DNA of 37,069 bases, from assembly GCA_034432855.1 (NCBI GenBank), contig DAOUBA010000236.1, positions 1 through 37,069 on the forward strand. The letters run 5' to 3'. Source of the stretch: DAOUBA01 sp034432855. GTDB lineage: Bacteria > Chloroflexota > Anaerolineae > B4-G1. Below, in pieces: positions 28,415-35,651 of this stretch. How positions within the stretch are numbered: the stretch's first letter is position 1; every line of letters starts with the position of its first letter. The position numbers were made by a program, and so were the translations under genes. The notes under the pieces were generated by a model, which was given only the letters and a program-made list of their open reading frames with translations, made no database searches and had not been told where the DNA came from.

Positions 28415-29530
28415 TCAACCCAGGCGCGCCGCCGAAAGAATGCCAGGATCGGTGTTGTGAAGCATCAGTTCCACCAGGCGGTCGGCGACGACGAAGGCCC
28501 AGGACAGCCCGCGGCTGCCAAGTCCCACCGCGAAGTAGACCCGCGATAGATGGGGTAGCCAGCCCACGAGCGGAAGCCCGTCGGGGGTAAAACCCATCGT
28601 GCCCGAGCGGTGGTCTGCCCGCTCTGTCTCGATCTCAGGAAAATAGCGCGTGGCAAAATGTATCAACCCATCGCGCACCGGGTCGTCCGGATCGGCCTGC
28701 GACTCTCCCGACTGAGTGGGTCTGCGCCACCCACCGATGAGCAGCCGGCGGTCGGGCAACTGACGGCAATACTCGTAGCCATAGTCGGCGGAGCAGGGTT
28801 GAGCCAGCACAATCCCGTCTAGCGGTTCGGTGGTGAAGACGAGGCTGCGCGTGGGAGCGACCTTGTCGGCGAAGTAAGCGTCGAACAACGGAGCGTAGCC
28901 GTCAATCGCCAGCACGACGGCGTCGCAGAGCACGGTGCGCCCCTGCGCCCAGACACGCACGCCGTCACGTTCCGGCTCCAGGCTGTAGACCTCGGTGTGC
29001 TCGTGGATAGTTACCCCGCTTTCGTCGAGCAATCGCCGCGCCAACGTAGAGGCGTCTACTATCACGTCGTCAGGCTGGCACAACGCAGCGAGGAAGCCAC
29101 GGTTGAGCGGATCGGTCAGTTCGAGTTGCACGTCAAAGCCGTCCTCGCCGAGGAGCTCCGCCGATTCTGCCATCGCCTCCACCTCGGCCTCCTCGACGGC
29201 CAGGGCCAGACTGCCCGTGCGTTCGACCGGCACGCCCAGCCGGCCGGCCGACTCGATCAGCCGCATCTGTCCCTCCACGGTGAGCGCCCAGACGTCGCGT
29301 GCCCGCGAGCGACCATAAGCAGCGACGGCCCAGTTGTAGTGCCCGGCCAGGCCGGCAAGCACCATCCCGGCACTGCGTCCGGTCGCCCCGTCTGCGATGC
29401 TCTGGGCTTCCAGAACGGCGGTATCGAAGCCATCGCGGGCCAGGCGCGCGGCCACGGCTGCGCCTGTCAGTCCCGCCCCGACGACGACCACACCGCAGAC
29501 GTCAATTCGTTTTTCCTGCCCGGTCCGCAT
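28415..29530 (-). CDS. FAD-dependent oxidoreductase (DAO family, DadA/ThiO-like)
   Basis: 371 residues from the ATG at 29530 (GGAGGG upstream); it overlaps the toxin 3' end by 29 bases. Dinucleotide motif VVVVGAGLTGAAVAARLARDG with VLEAQ close behind marks the FAD-binding Rossmann fold. The C-terminal GFTPDGLPLVGWLPHLSRVYFAVGLGSRG motif is typical of DAO-family amine or amino-acid oxidases such as DadA, SoxB or gamma-glutamylputrescine oxidase (PuuB). Substrate unknown. Why it sits between a VapC and an RNA ligase is unclear. Confidence 0.88.
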   Translation of the reverse strand: MRTGQEKRIDVCGVVVVGAGLTGAAVAARLARDGFDTAVLEAQSIADGATGRSAGMVLAGLAGHYNWAVAAYGRSRARDVWALTVEGQMRLIESAGRLGVPVERTGSLALAVEEAEVEAMAESAELLGEDGFDVQLELTDPLNRGFLAALCQPDDVIVDASTLARRLLDESGVTIHEHTEVYSLEPERDGVRVWAQGRTVLCDAVVLAIDGYAPLFDAYFADKVAPTRSLVFTTEPLDGIVLAQPCSADYGYEYCRQLPDRRLLIGGWRRPTQSGESQADPDDPVRDGLIHFATRYFPEIETERADHRSGTMGFTPDGLPLVGWLPHLSRVYFAVGLGSRGLSWAFVVADRLVELMLHNTDPGILSAARLG

Positions 29531-29942
29531 CGCGGCTTCCCTCCAACCAATTAGCGGTTTCAAGGCCCTTGACGAAACCGAAGTGGCGATCGGCAGTGAG
29601 CACCGCCAGTCCGTGCAGCCGGGCGACGGCTGCGATCTGGGCGTCGGTGCCGGGGATCGGACGGCCTCTGGCCTTTAACTCGGCCTGGATGCGCCCGTAC
29701 TCTTCGGCGGCGGCCTCATCAAAAGGCAACGTCGAAGCCAACACACGCAACGCTTGCAGGCGTGCCAAGTTGTTGCGCACCCGCTGGCTGGCATAGACAG
29801 CGTAGTAGAGTTCGCCTACGACAGTAATCGGGAGAAAAAACAGGACACCGTCGACGAGGCTACGGCGAACCCGGCTCAGGATCGGTTCGTCCCCGTCCAT
29901 CAAACGAGAGGCATGGTTGGTATCTAGCAGGTAGGCTGGCAC
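29502..29942 (-). CDS. vapC: PIN-domain toxin VapC
   Basis: 146 residues with a GTG start at 29942, inside the 3' end of the antitoxin gene (19-base overlap). PIN residues D7 (YLLDTNH), E44 (VVGELYYA), D100 (PGTDAQIAA) and D118 (LTADRHF). GTDAQIAA is the VapC/FitB-type signature. RNase toxin, probably cutting tRNA or rRNA. Cotranscribed with the genes on both sides, an unusual arrangement for a TA pair. Confidence 0.92.
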   Translation of the reverse strand: MPAYLLDTNHASRLMDGDEPILSRVRRSLVDGVLFFLPITVVGELYYAVYASQRVRNNLARLQALRVLASTLPFDEAAAEEYGRIQAELKARGRPIPGTDAQIAAVARLHGLAVLTADRHFGFVKGLETANWLEGSRDADRAGKTN

Positions 29943-30274
29943 AGAGCCTGCAGCTCCATCTCTCGTGCATATTGAATGTCCGCCAGAATGCTATCCAACC
30001 CACCGGGCAAAAAGCCGGGGGGACCAGAGGCCAGAAAATCGAGCGCCTCCTGAGGGGTCATGGGCGCGGGCTCCATCTGACGCTCACCCGGACATACCAC
30101 CTTTGCCATCCCCCCAGATGCAACATAAGGCGCCGCGGCCTCCATCACTGCCATCTCGCGCCGGGTCAGCCGCTCAGCCAAGGCGCGCACGGCGGCGAGG
30201 TCCTCCTTCGAAAGCGCGCGCAAGAGGTGAAGCAGATCGTCCAGTTGACCGGTGTTCTCGCTCAAGGCCACCAC
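29924..30274 (-). CDS. VapB-like antitoxin candidate
   Basis: 116 residues, GTG start at 30274 (a second GTG follows directly). It is identified mainly by position: directly upstream of and overlapping vapC. The sequence is helical and charged in the N-terminal half (LHLLRALSKEDLAAVRALAERL) with a Pro/Gly-rich second half. I see no AbrB, RHH or Phd DNA-binding motif, so it may neutralise the toxin without binding DNA, or belong to an unrecognised class. It starts 16 bases after the methyltransferase stop. Confidence 0.6.
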   Translation of the reverse strand: MVALSENTGQLDDLLHLLRALSKEDLAAVRALAERLTRREMAVMEAAAPYVASGGMAKVVCPGERQMEPAPMTPQEALDFLASGPPGFLPGGLDSILADIQYAREMELQALCQPTC

Positions 30275-30290
30275 CCCCTCGCTCTATATT

Positions 30291-31472
30291 CTACCCCGAA
30301 TTCGCCTTCCGCGCCACTGCGGTCAACACGTGGTAGCGGCTATCGGCGTAGGCGATGTCAACCTCGCCAAAGGTCTCGCGGATGAGGTCGGCGTAGCGCA
30401 GGAAACGGTTGGCGACGAGGAAGAACCGCCCGCCACGGCGAAGCACGCGCGCAGCGTCGCGCACGAACTGATGGGCCACCTCGTAATCCACACCAACGCC
30501 CTGGTGAAAGGGGGGATTGGTAACGACGACGTCGAATCGGCGGTCGAGCACTGCAGAGGCGCAATCGGATAGCAGCACCTCGGCGTTGGCGACACCGTTA
30601 GCGGCGAGCGTGCGGCGGGCAGATCCAATGGCGCGTACGTCGGCGTCCACCAGCACAACGCGCCCCTCGACCGCCCGGCGGGCTGCTGCCAGTCCAGCCA
30701 GCCCCGTCCCACAGCCCAGGTCGAGCACACGGTCGCCTGCGCCGATCTCCATCGCGCCCACCAGTGCTGCGGTGCCTTCATCGAGCCGATCCCAGGCAAA
30801 GACGCCCGGTTTGCTCACCAATATCGTCTCGACGCCGTCGAGGGTGACGGTGCGCGTGATGTAGCTATCTACCGGCGGGGGAAGATGCAACCTGGCAGGC
30901 CTGGTTGCCAGCGCGACGTGATAGCCCTTCTTCTGCCGCACGACGGCACATTGGCCGAATACCCGGCAGGCATAGGCTATGGCCCCCTTTACCCCCGCGC
31001 GCGTGTGAGCGACGAGATATAGCCGCCCGCCGGGTCGGAGCACCCAGGCCGCGCCGCGAATCAACTCTTCCTGCACCGCCCGCTCGCGCGGGAGATGGCT
31101 CAACACCAGATCGAACGACTCCGGTGCAAGGCCCGTTACACCGTCACCCAGGCGCACTTCAGCGTTGGCAAGGCCGTTTGCCGCAAGCGTCCGCTGGGCG
31201 CAGGTCAGCACCGTCACATTGCAGTCTACGAGCGTCACGTGTCCCTGCGACGTCAGCCGCGCTGCCACCGCGCCGATAACGCCTGTGCCACAACCCAGGT
31301 CGAGTACCTGCTCGCCCGTGCCAACCTCGGCAACCTCCAGCAGCGCGGCGGTGCCGGGATCGAGCCGCTCACACGACCAGACGCCGGGCTTGCCAATGAC
31401 AGTCACCTCGCAGCCCCGGACCGCGACAGTAAACTGGCGGAAGGTGTAGTAATCGTGACTATTGATACTCAT
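30291..31472 (-). CDS. Two-domain RsmC/RlmG-type rRNA methyltransferase
   Basis: 393 residues from the ATG at 31472, chosen because GGGGGAAG precedes it; it overlaps the kinase gene by 14 bases. The open frame further upstream is Ser/Thr/Cys junk. Two homologous halves are visible. The C-terminal half has VLDLGCGTGLAGL and the catalytic VVTNPPFHQG, the N2-guanine MTase signature of RsmC/RlmG. The N-terminal half has VLDLGCGTGVIGA but SHLPRE in place of NPPF, so it is likely catalytically dead. E. coli RsmC has the same bilobal plan. Target is probably a guanine in rRNA; exact site unknown. Confidence 0.85.
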   Translation of the reverse strand: MSINSHDYYTFRQFTVAVRGCEVTVIGKPGVWSCERLDPGTAALLEVAEVGTGEQVLDLGCGTGVIGAVAARLTSQGHVTLVDCNVTVLTCAQRTLAANGLANAEVRLGDGVTGLAPESFDLVLSHLPRERAVQEELIRGAAWVLRPGGRLYLVAHTRAGVKGAIAYACRVFGQCAVVRQKKGYHVALATRPARLHLPPPVDSYITRTVTLDGVETILVSKPGVFAWDRLDEGTAALVGAMEIGAGDRVLDLGCGTGLAGLAAARRAVEGRVVLVDADVRAIGSARRTLAANGVANAEVLLSDCASAVLDRRFDVVVTNPPFHQGVGVDYEVAHQFVRDAARVLRRGGRFFLVANRFLRYADLIRETFGEVDIAYADSRYHVLTAVARKANSG

Positions 31473-32802
31473 AACAACTTCCCCCGATGAACTCGCGCAA
31501 CAGCGAATCGGGCGGGATGGCAGAATCGTCCTCGACAGGAGTGATAGCCTGCAGCAGATGGAAGACGCGGGTGGCACGCTCAAAAGCGTCCTGGTGCAGC
31601 GGATCGTCCCGGTATTGCTCGGCCCAGCGCGCAAAGTGCTCGAATAAGCGCACCCGCATAACGGGGAGTTCATAGGGCAGGCTGCTGTTGACGATGTAGT
31701 CGGTGGTGTTGACGTAAGGGATGATGTGACGCAACTCGCTCGTGCGCACGTAATGCCAGTGTTCCAGGGTGCGTTGGGGATCATAGGCGCGGTAGGCCGC
31801 ATCGCGCACCATGCGCCGCATCAGCCGCAGGTCGGCCCAACGCACGTAGCGCCCGTCGGGGCCTTTCATCTGCAGGAGCGGCTCGAGGTACAAACTGAAC
31901 TTGCGCTCGTCGTCTACGTCCTTCGTCATCTCCGGATAGAGCCCGTGCAGGCTGTCAATCAGGATGACGTCGTGCGGGCCGATGCGCAGCGGAGTCTGGT
32001 TGTTGTACCGTTTGCCGGTCTTGAAATCGTAACGCGGGAGCAGCACCTCTTCGCCGGCGATCAGCCGCACCAGGTGCTCGTTGATCAAGGCCAGGTCCAG
32101 CGCCTGCGGCGTCTCGAAATCGTAATCGCCGAACTCGTCCCTGGGGTGGAGTTCGAGATCGAAGAAATAGTTGTCCACCGTGAGCAGCACCAGGCTCAAC
32201 CCCATCTTGCTGAGCAGATGGCTCAACTTGATCGTCGTGGTCGTCTTGCCCGAGGAAGAAGGGCCGGCGATGATCACGATCTTGATCTGCTCGCGTCGCT
32301 CGCGGATCATCTCGGACGCGGTGGTGACGTCCTCGTGGTAGGCATGGTCGGACTCGCGCACGATCTCGGCGAACTCGCCGTGCGCAATGCGCTCGTTCAG
32401 CCGCTCGACGGTATGCAGGTCGTGCTCGACTGCCCAGTTGAGCACCTCCCAGATTTTCCGCCAGGGGATGTTATCCGAGGGCAACGCCGAGCGGCGGGCC
32501 CGCTCCGCGCGTTGGCGGGCGCGTTCGTCGCGGTACAGGATGTACGCCTTGGCTGTCTTGGCGTGGCCGTTCTCGATCAGCACCTTCTCGACTACGTCCT
32601 GGATCTCCTCGACGGTCGGGATGTGATCGGGCGGCGTGATCTCTTCAAGCATCGCCACCACCTGATCGGCCAGGCGCTCGGCGATGGTGCGATCGCGTCC
32701 GCCTACAGCCACCGCCGCGCGGTAGATTGCATTGGTGATACGCTCCTTGTTGAAGGGCACCACCGCGCCGGTCCGTTTGACGACGTGAGTAAGCCTCGCC
32801 AT
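31459..32802 (-). CDS. ATP-cone domain fused to uridine-kinase-like P-loop kinase
   Basis: 447 residues from the ATG at 32802, four bases after the upstream stop. Residues about 3-92 form an ATP-cone (VVKRTGAVVPFNKERITNAI ... AYILYRDERAR), usually an allosteric ATP sensor of ribonucleotide reductase or NrdR. From about 172 a P-loop kinase follows: IIAGPSSSGKTTTT, LTVDNYFFD and LIDSLHGLYPEMT, like uridine/cytidine kinases of the Thermotoga/clostridial type. Between them is a helical segment. It may phosphorylate a nucleoside and be tuned by ATP. Followed directly by the methyltransferase. Confidence 0.88.
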   Translation of the reverse strand: MARLTHVVKRTGAVVPFNKERITNAIYRAAVAVGGRDRTIAERLADQVVAMLEEITPPDHIPTVEEIQDVVEKVLIENGHAKTAKAYILYRDERARQRAERARRSALPSDNIPWRKIWEVLNWAVEHDLHTVERLNERIAHGEFAEIVRESDHAYHEDVTTASEMIRERREQIKIVIIAGPSSSGKTTTTIKLSHLLSKMGLSLVLLTVDNYFFDLELHPRDEFGDYDFETPQALDLALINEHLVRLIAGEEVLLPRYDFKTGKRYNNQTPLRIGPHDVILIDSLHGLYPEMTKDVDDERKFSLYLEPLLQMKGPDGRYVRWADLRLMRRMVRDAAYRAYDPQRTLEHWHYVRTSELRHIIPYVNTTDYIVNSSLPYELPVMRVRLFEHFARWAEQYRDDPLHQDAFERATRVFHLLQAITPVEDDSAIPPDSLLREFIGGSCYEYQ

Positions 32803-32806
32803 CTTC

Positions 32807-33589
32807 TCATCTTCCACCACCGGCTACAGGGCTTCGCCAGAACGTATATCCGGCAGCCGCACCGGCCAGAATGTCGGAGAGCGGCCAGAAGAGGCCCGGC
32901 AACACCGAAGGCGGCGCGAGCGAGAGGACACTCCGGAAGTTACACCAGTTTGCCGCTCCATACGCGACCATCGCCAGGGCCAACAACAGGTTTGCGCCTC
33001 GCTCATCGCCTGTCGCGTATACCCAGGCCCATAGCGCGACATACAATATCGCGGCGTCAAAGACGGGGTAGCATGCCGCCGTCGAAAAGTCAACCAGGTG
33101 CGCGGGCGCGATCTCTTCCTCACCCAGCCCGGGCCGGAACAGGGCAAACCAGACCACCGCCGTTGCTGCCAGCGTGACCAGCACCGCCCCTGCCCCGCGC
33201 CAGCGAACCGTCCGGCCTGGGTAACGCCAGAAGGCCAGGAAGACCAGGACGTAGCGCACCAGGTACAACAGGTCAACCAGGCTGAAATAAGGCAGGTCCC
33301 TACCGGTCGCCACCTCGTACACGCCCCAGGCCACATTCCCCAGCAAGCCCACACTCCAGCCGGCCATCAGCAGCCACCAAAATACGCGGGCCCCGGTTGA
33401 CCAATACCCTGCCCACCAGAGTAATCCGATCACAGCCAGGATGAGCAGGGAACTGAACAGCGCATCCAGCATCATCCCCCGGGTGGCCGGAATGAGGCAG
33501 GTGATCAGCCAGGCCAGCGCAAACAGCACGCCGGCGCCGATCAGAACAGAGGATACCCATCTCATCTTGTCAGCAGGTCTAAATGGCAT
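32807..33589 (-). CDS. Multi-pass membrane protein of unknown function
   Basis: 260 residues with about seven or eight hydrophobic helices (for example WVSSVLIGAGVLFALAWLI, LFSSLLILAVIGLLWWAGY, VFWWLLMAGWSVGLLGN). It resembles the membrane sensor part of MASE-type or GGDEF proteins but has no catalytic domain. The start is either ATG at 33589 or 33565; neither has a strong ribosome-binding site. It is the first gene of the compact minus-strand string. The stop lies four bases before the ATP-cone kinase start. Confidence 0.8.
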   Translation of the reverse strand: MPFRPADKMRWVSSVLIGAGVLFALAWLITCLIPATRGMMLDALFSSLLILAVIGLLWWAGYWSTGARVFWWLLMAGWSVGLLGNVAWGVYEVATGRDLPYFSLVDLLYLVRYVLVFLAFWRYPGRTVRWRGAGAVLVTLAATAVVWFALFRPGLGEEEIAPAHLVDFSTAACYPVFDAAILYVALWAWVYATGDERGANLLLALAMVAYGAANWCNFRSVLSLAPPSVLPGLFWPLSDILAGAAAGYTFWRSPVAGGGR

Positions 33590-33637
33590 CCATTGCCTCT
33601 CTCATAGCGCGGCCTCCGTCCGCAACCCAAAAAGCGC

Positions 33638-33709
33638 GGACGCAGACAAACGCAGATGAACGCTGGGTTTTTTCTTCATTCTGCGAAAATCTGCGTGAAT
33701 CTGCGTTCC
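33638..33709. repeat. Intergenic inverted repeat, CGCAGAT family
   Basis: GGACGCAGACAAACGCAGAT (33638-33657) faces ATCTGCGTGAATCTGCGTTC (33689-33708). Internal CGCAGA/TCTGCG words repeat several times. AT-richer than the genes. Confidence 0.65.
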
Positions 33710-33783
33710 AAAAATCTTCGCGGTTACAATGGTTTTTCGAGAGCAATACTATAGCGCGGCTCTCGCCGCAACTCAATCTCATC

Positions 33784-33849
33784 GGACACGGATTTTCACG
33801 GATTGAGAAACACGATCTTCATCCGTGTTCATCCGTGAAATCCGTGTCC
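33784..33849. repeat. Intergenic inverted repeat, ACGGATTTCACGGAT family
   Basis: GGACACGGATTTTCACGGAT (33784-33803) pairs with ATCCGTGAAATCCGTGTCC (33831-33849) with a single-base bulge and a 27-base loop. This type of repeat is common between genes in environmental bacterial genomes (from memory). Confidence 0.75.
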
Positions 33850-33948
33850 CCAAAATCAGCGGGACATCCGTACTATAAACAAAGGCGCCACCCCGGCGAA
33901 GACGATCATCGCCAGAGGCAGCGCACCATTCCCGAACATATCCGCCGG

Positions 33949-34947
33949 TCACAATTCCGAATTGTCTTTGATGAACGCAATCAACTCGTCTACTTGCGCG
34001 TAAGCCAGGCAGGTCACTGTATCTGCCGCGCCGTAATAGAAGGCGATGCGGCCAGTGGGCGCATCGTACAGCGCCGCGCACGGGAAGGCAACGTTGGGTG
34101 TATCGCCGACACATTCGTATAGGGTCTGAGGCGACATGATGTACGGCGCGGTGCGGTAGAGCACCTTCCACGGCCGGTCAATATCCAGCAACGCAGCCCC
34201 GGCGCTATAGACGTAGCCGTTGCACGAAAGCAGTACGCCGTGATAGATGAGCAGCCAGCCCTCGGTCGTCTCGATGGGGGTAGGGCCAGCGCCGATCTTG
34301 AGGCTCTGCCAGCCGCTCTTCGTCGTCATCACCAGGCGATGTTTGCCCCAGTAGCACAGGTCAGGGCTTTCGCTGTAATAGATGTCCCCCCACGGCGTGT
34401 GGCCGCGATCGCTGGGGCGGCTAAGCATCGCATAGTTCCCGTTGATCTTGCGCGGGAACAACACGCCGTTGCGGTTATAAGGCAGGAAGGCATTCTCCAA
34501 CTGATAAAACTCTTCAAAGTCGTAGGTATAACCCACGCCGATGGTCGGCCAGCCCTTGTAGGCGTTGCACCAGGTGATGTAATAGCGATCCTCGATCCAG
34601 CACACGCGCGGGTCATAGCCATAGTACCACTGGCCCACGTCGGGGTCATCGCAGATCCAGTGGATACGCTCCGGCTCGATCTCCCACGTGAACCCGTCCT
34701 TGCTGAACCCGCGATGGAGTTGCATGGCACGTCGCCTGTCGTCGCAGCGAAAAACCCCGGCAAACGCGCCTTTGAACGGGACGACGGCGCTATTGAAAAT
34801 GCTGTTCGAGTTCGGCAGCAGATCGCGCGGAATGATAGGATTCCTGGCCGAGCGCCACACCACGTCACGACAGCCTGCCGGCCTGTCCTCCCACGGGATA
34901 TTGGGCAGAGCCGAGCCTATGATCGTTTGCTTCCTTGCGGCTCCCAT
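33949..34947 (-). CDS. GH130-family glycoside phosphorylase
   Basis: 332 residues, normal for GH130. Five-bladed propeller motifs: RNPIIP (35-40), FKGAFAGVFRCDD (58-70), QLHRGFSKDG, GYDPRVCWIEDRYYITW with D112 as the likely general acid, DIYYSESPDLCYWG and GAGPTPIETTEGWLLIYHG. GH130 enzymes phosphorolyse beta-mannosides such as mannosyl-glucose or mannobiose in the cytoplasm, giving mannose-1-phosphate. Exact linkage unknown. ATG at 34947 follows AGGAGGAG. Its promoter carries an 18-bp palindrome. No transporter gene is adjacent. Confidence 0.9.
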   Translation of the reverse strand: MGAARKQTIIGSALPNIPWEDRPAGCRDVVWRSARNPIIPRDLLPNSNSIFNSAVVPFKGAFAGVFRCDDRRRAMQLHRGFSKDGFTWEIEPERIHWICDDPDVGQWYYGYDPRVCWIEDRYYITWCNAYKGWPTIGVGYTYDFEEFYQLENAFLPYNRNGVLFPRKINGNYAMLSRPSDRGHTPWGDIYYSESPDLCYWGKHRLVMTTKSGWQSLKIGAGPTPIETTEGWLLIYHGVLLSCNGYVYSAGAALLDIDRPWKVLYRTAPYIMSPQTLYECVGDTPNVAFPCAALYDAPTGRIAFYYGAADTVTCLAYAQVDELIAFIKDNSEL

Positions 34948-34968
34948 GCTAAACTCCTCCTGTGAATG

Positions 34969-34986
34969 ATGCTACAATTGTAGCAT
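34969..34986 (-). promoter_or_regulatory. 18-bp perfect palindromic operator overlapping the GH130 promoter
   Basis: ATGCTACAATTGTAGCAT is a perfect palindrome. On the minus strand it contains TACAAT, a good -10 box, with TTTGTC 17 bases upstream as -35 candidate. A bound repressor would block the promoter, as expected for sugar-induced control. Confidence 0.75.
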
Positions 34987-35024
34987 AATTCGGTTTTGGG
35001 ACAAAACGACTATAGAAAGCGCGG

Positions 35025-35651
35025 CTACTCGAGCCCCAACAGATGGCTGGTGTCGTTCATGAGCAGGATGGTATACACACCATCTTGCGCCTCAAAGACG
35101 TTGACGGCACAGGTGTCCTGTCCCAATCGCCAGAAGCGCTCGTTGCCCAGGCCAAGCACAGCACACAGGAGCACGCGGTTGGTGCAGGTGTGCGAGACCA
35201 GCGCGACGGTCTGGCCGGGGTGACGCCTGATGACCTCCTCCAGCGCTGCCACGACCCGTTCGCGCACATCATCGAGGCTCTCACCACCAGGAATACGCAC
35301 GGTATGAGGTGCCTCTCGCCAGGCCCGATAAAGTTCAGGGTAACGTTGCGCGACCTCCTCGCCCAAGAGCCCTTGCCACTCGCCAAAGTCAATGTCCAGG
35401 AGCCCTGCCAATGGCTGAACCTGCAGGCCCTGGGCACGAGCAACCGCCTCGGCCGTCTGCATCGTGCGGCGCAGGGGGCCGGCGTAGACGGCAACGACCG
35501 GCCAGCGCGAGGCCACGTAGCGCCCGGTAGCCTCGGCCTGACGCAGCCCAAACTCGTCCAGTGGAATATCCGATTGCCCGCGAAAGCGCGCCTCGCGGTT
35601 CCACATCGTCTGGCCGTGGCGGATGAGGACGATGCACGTCGCGCCGTTCAT
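35025..35651 (-). CDS. Histidine phosphatase (phosphoglycerate-mutase-like)
   Basis: 208 residues. IRHGQTMWN with R11, H12 (phospho-accepting) and G13, R61, E91 near FGEWQG and H154 in VSHTCTN; the usual SHG is SHT here. This set marks the cofactor-independent-phosphatase branch of the PGM superfamily (CobC, phosphoserine or sugar-phosphate phosphatases). The ATG overlaps the stop of the DUF362 gene by four bases (ATGA), so both are cotranslated. Substrate unknown. Confidence 0.92.
   Translation of the reverse strand: MNGATCIVLIRHGQTMWNREARFRGQSDIPLDEFGLRQAEATGRYVASRWPVVAVYAGPLRRTMQTAEAVARAQGLQVQPLAGLLDIDFGEWQGLLGEEVAQRYPELYRAWREAPHTVRIPGGESLDDVRERVVAALEEVIRRHPGQTVALVSHTCTNRVLLCAVLGLGNERFWRLGQDTCAVNVFEAQDGVYTILLMNDTSHLLGLE

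Larger units (their letters stand above)
33590..33948. other. Intergenic region filled with dispersed repeats
   Basis: 359 bases, no gene seen. Besides the two inverted repeats listed separately, ATAGCGCGGC...CGCAAC occurs twice as a direct repeat (33604-33626 and 33751-33772). A promoter of the downstream gene string should be near 33590-33640 but is not obvious. Confidence 0.6.

Noticed and set aside
31726..33177. 483-codon plus-strand frame
   Set aside because: Antisense to the ATP-cone kinase and the membrane protein; no recognisable domain.
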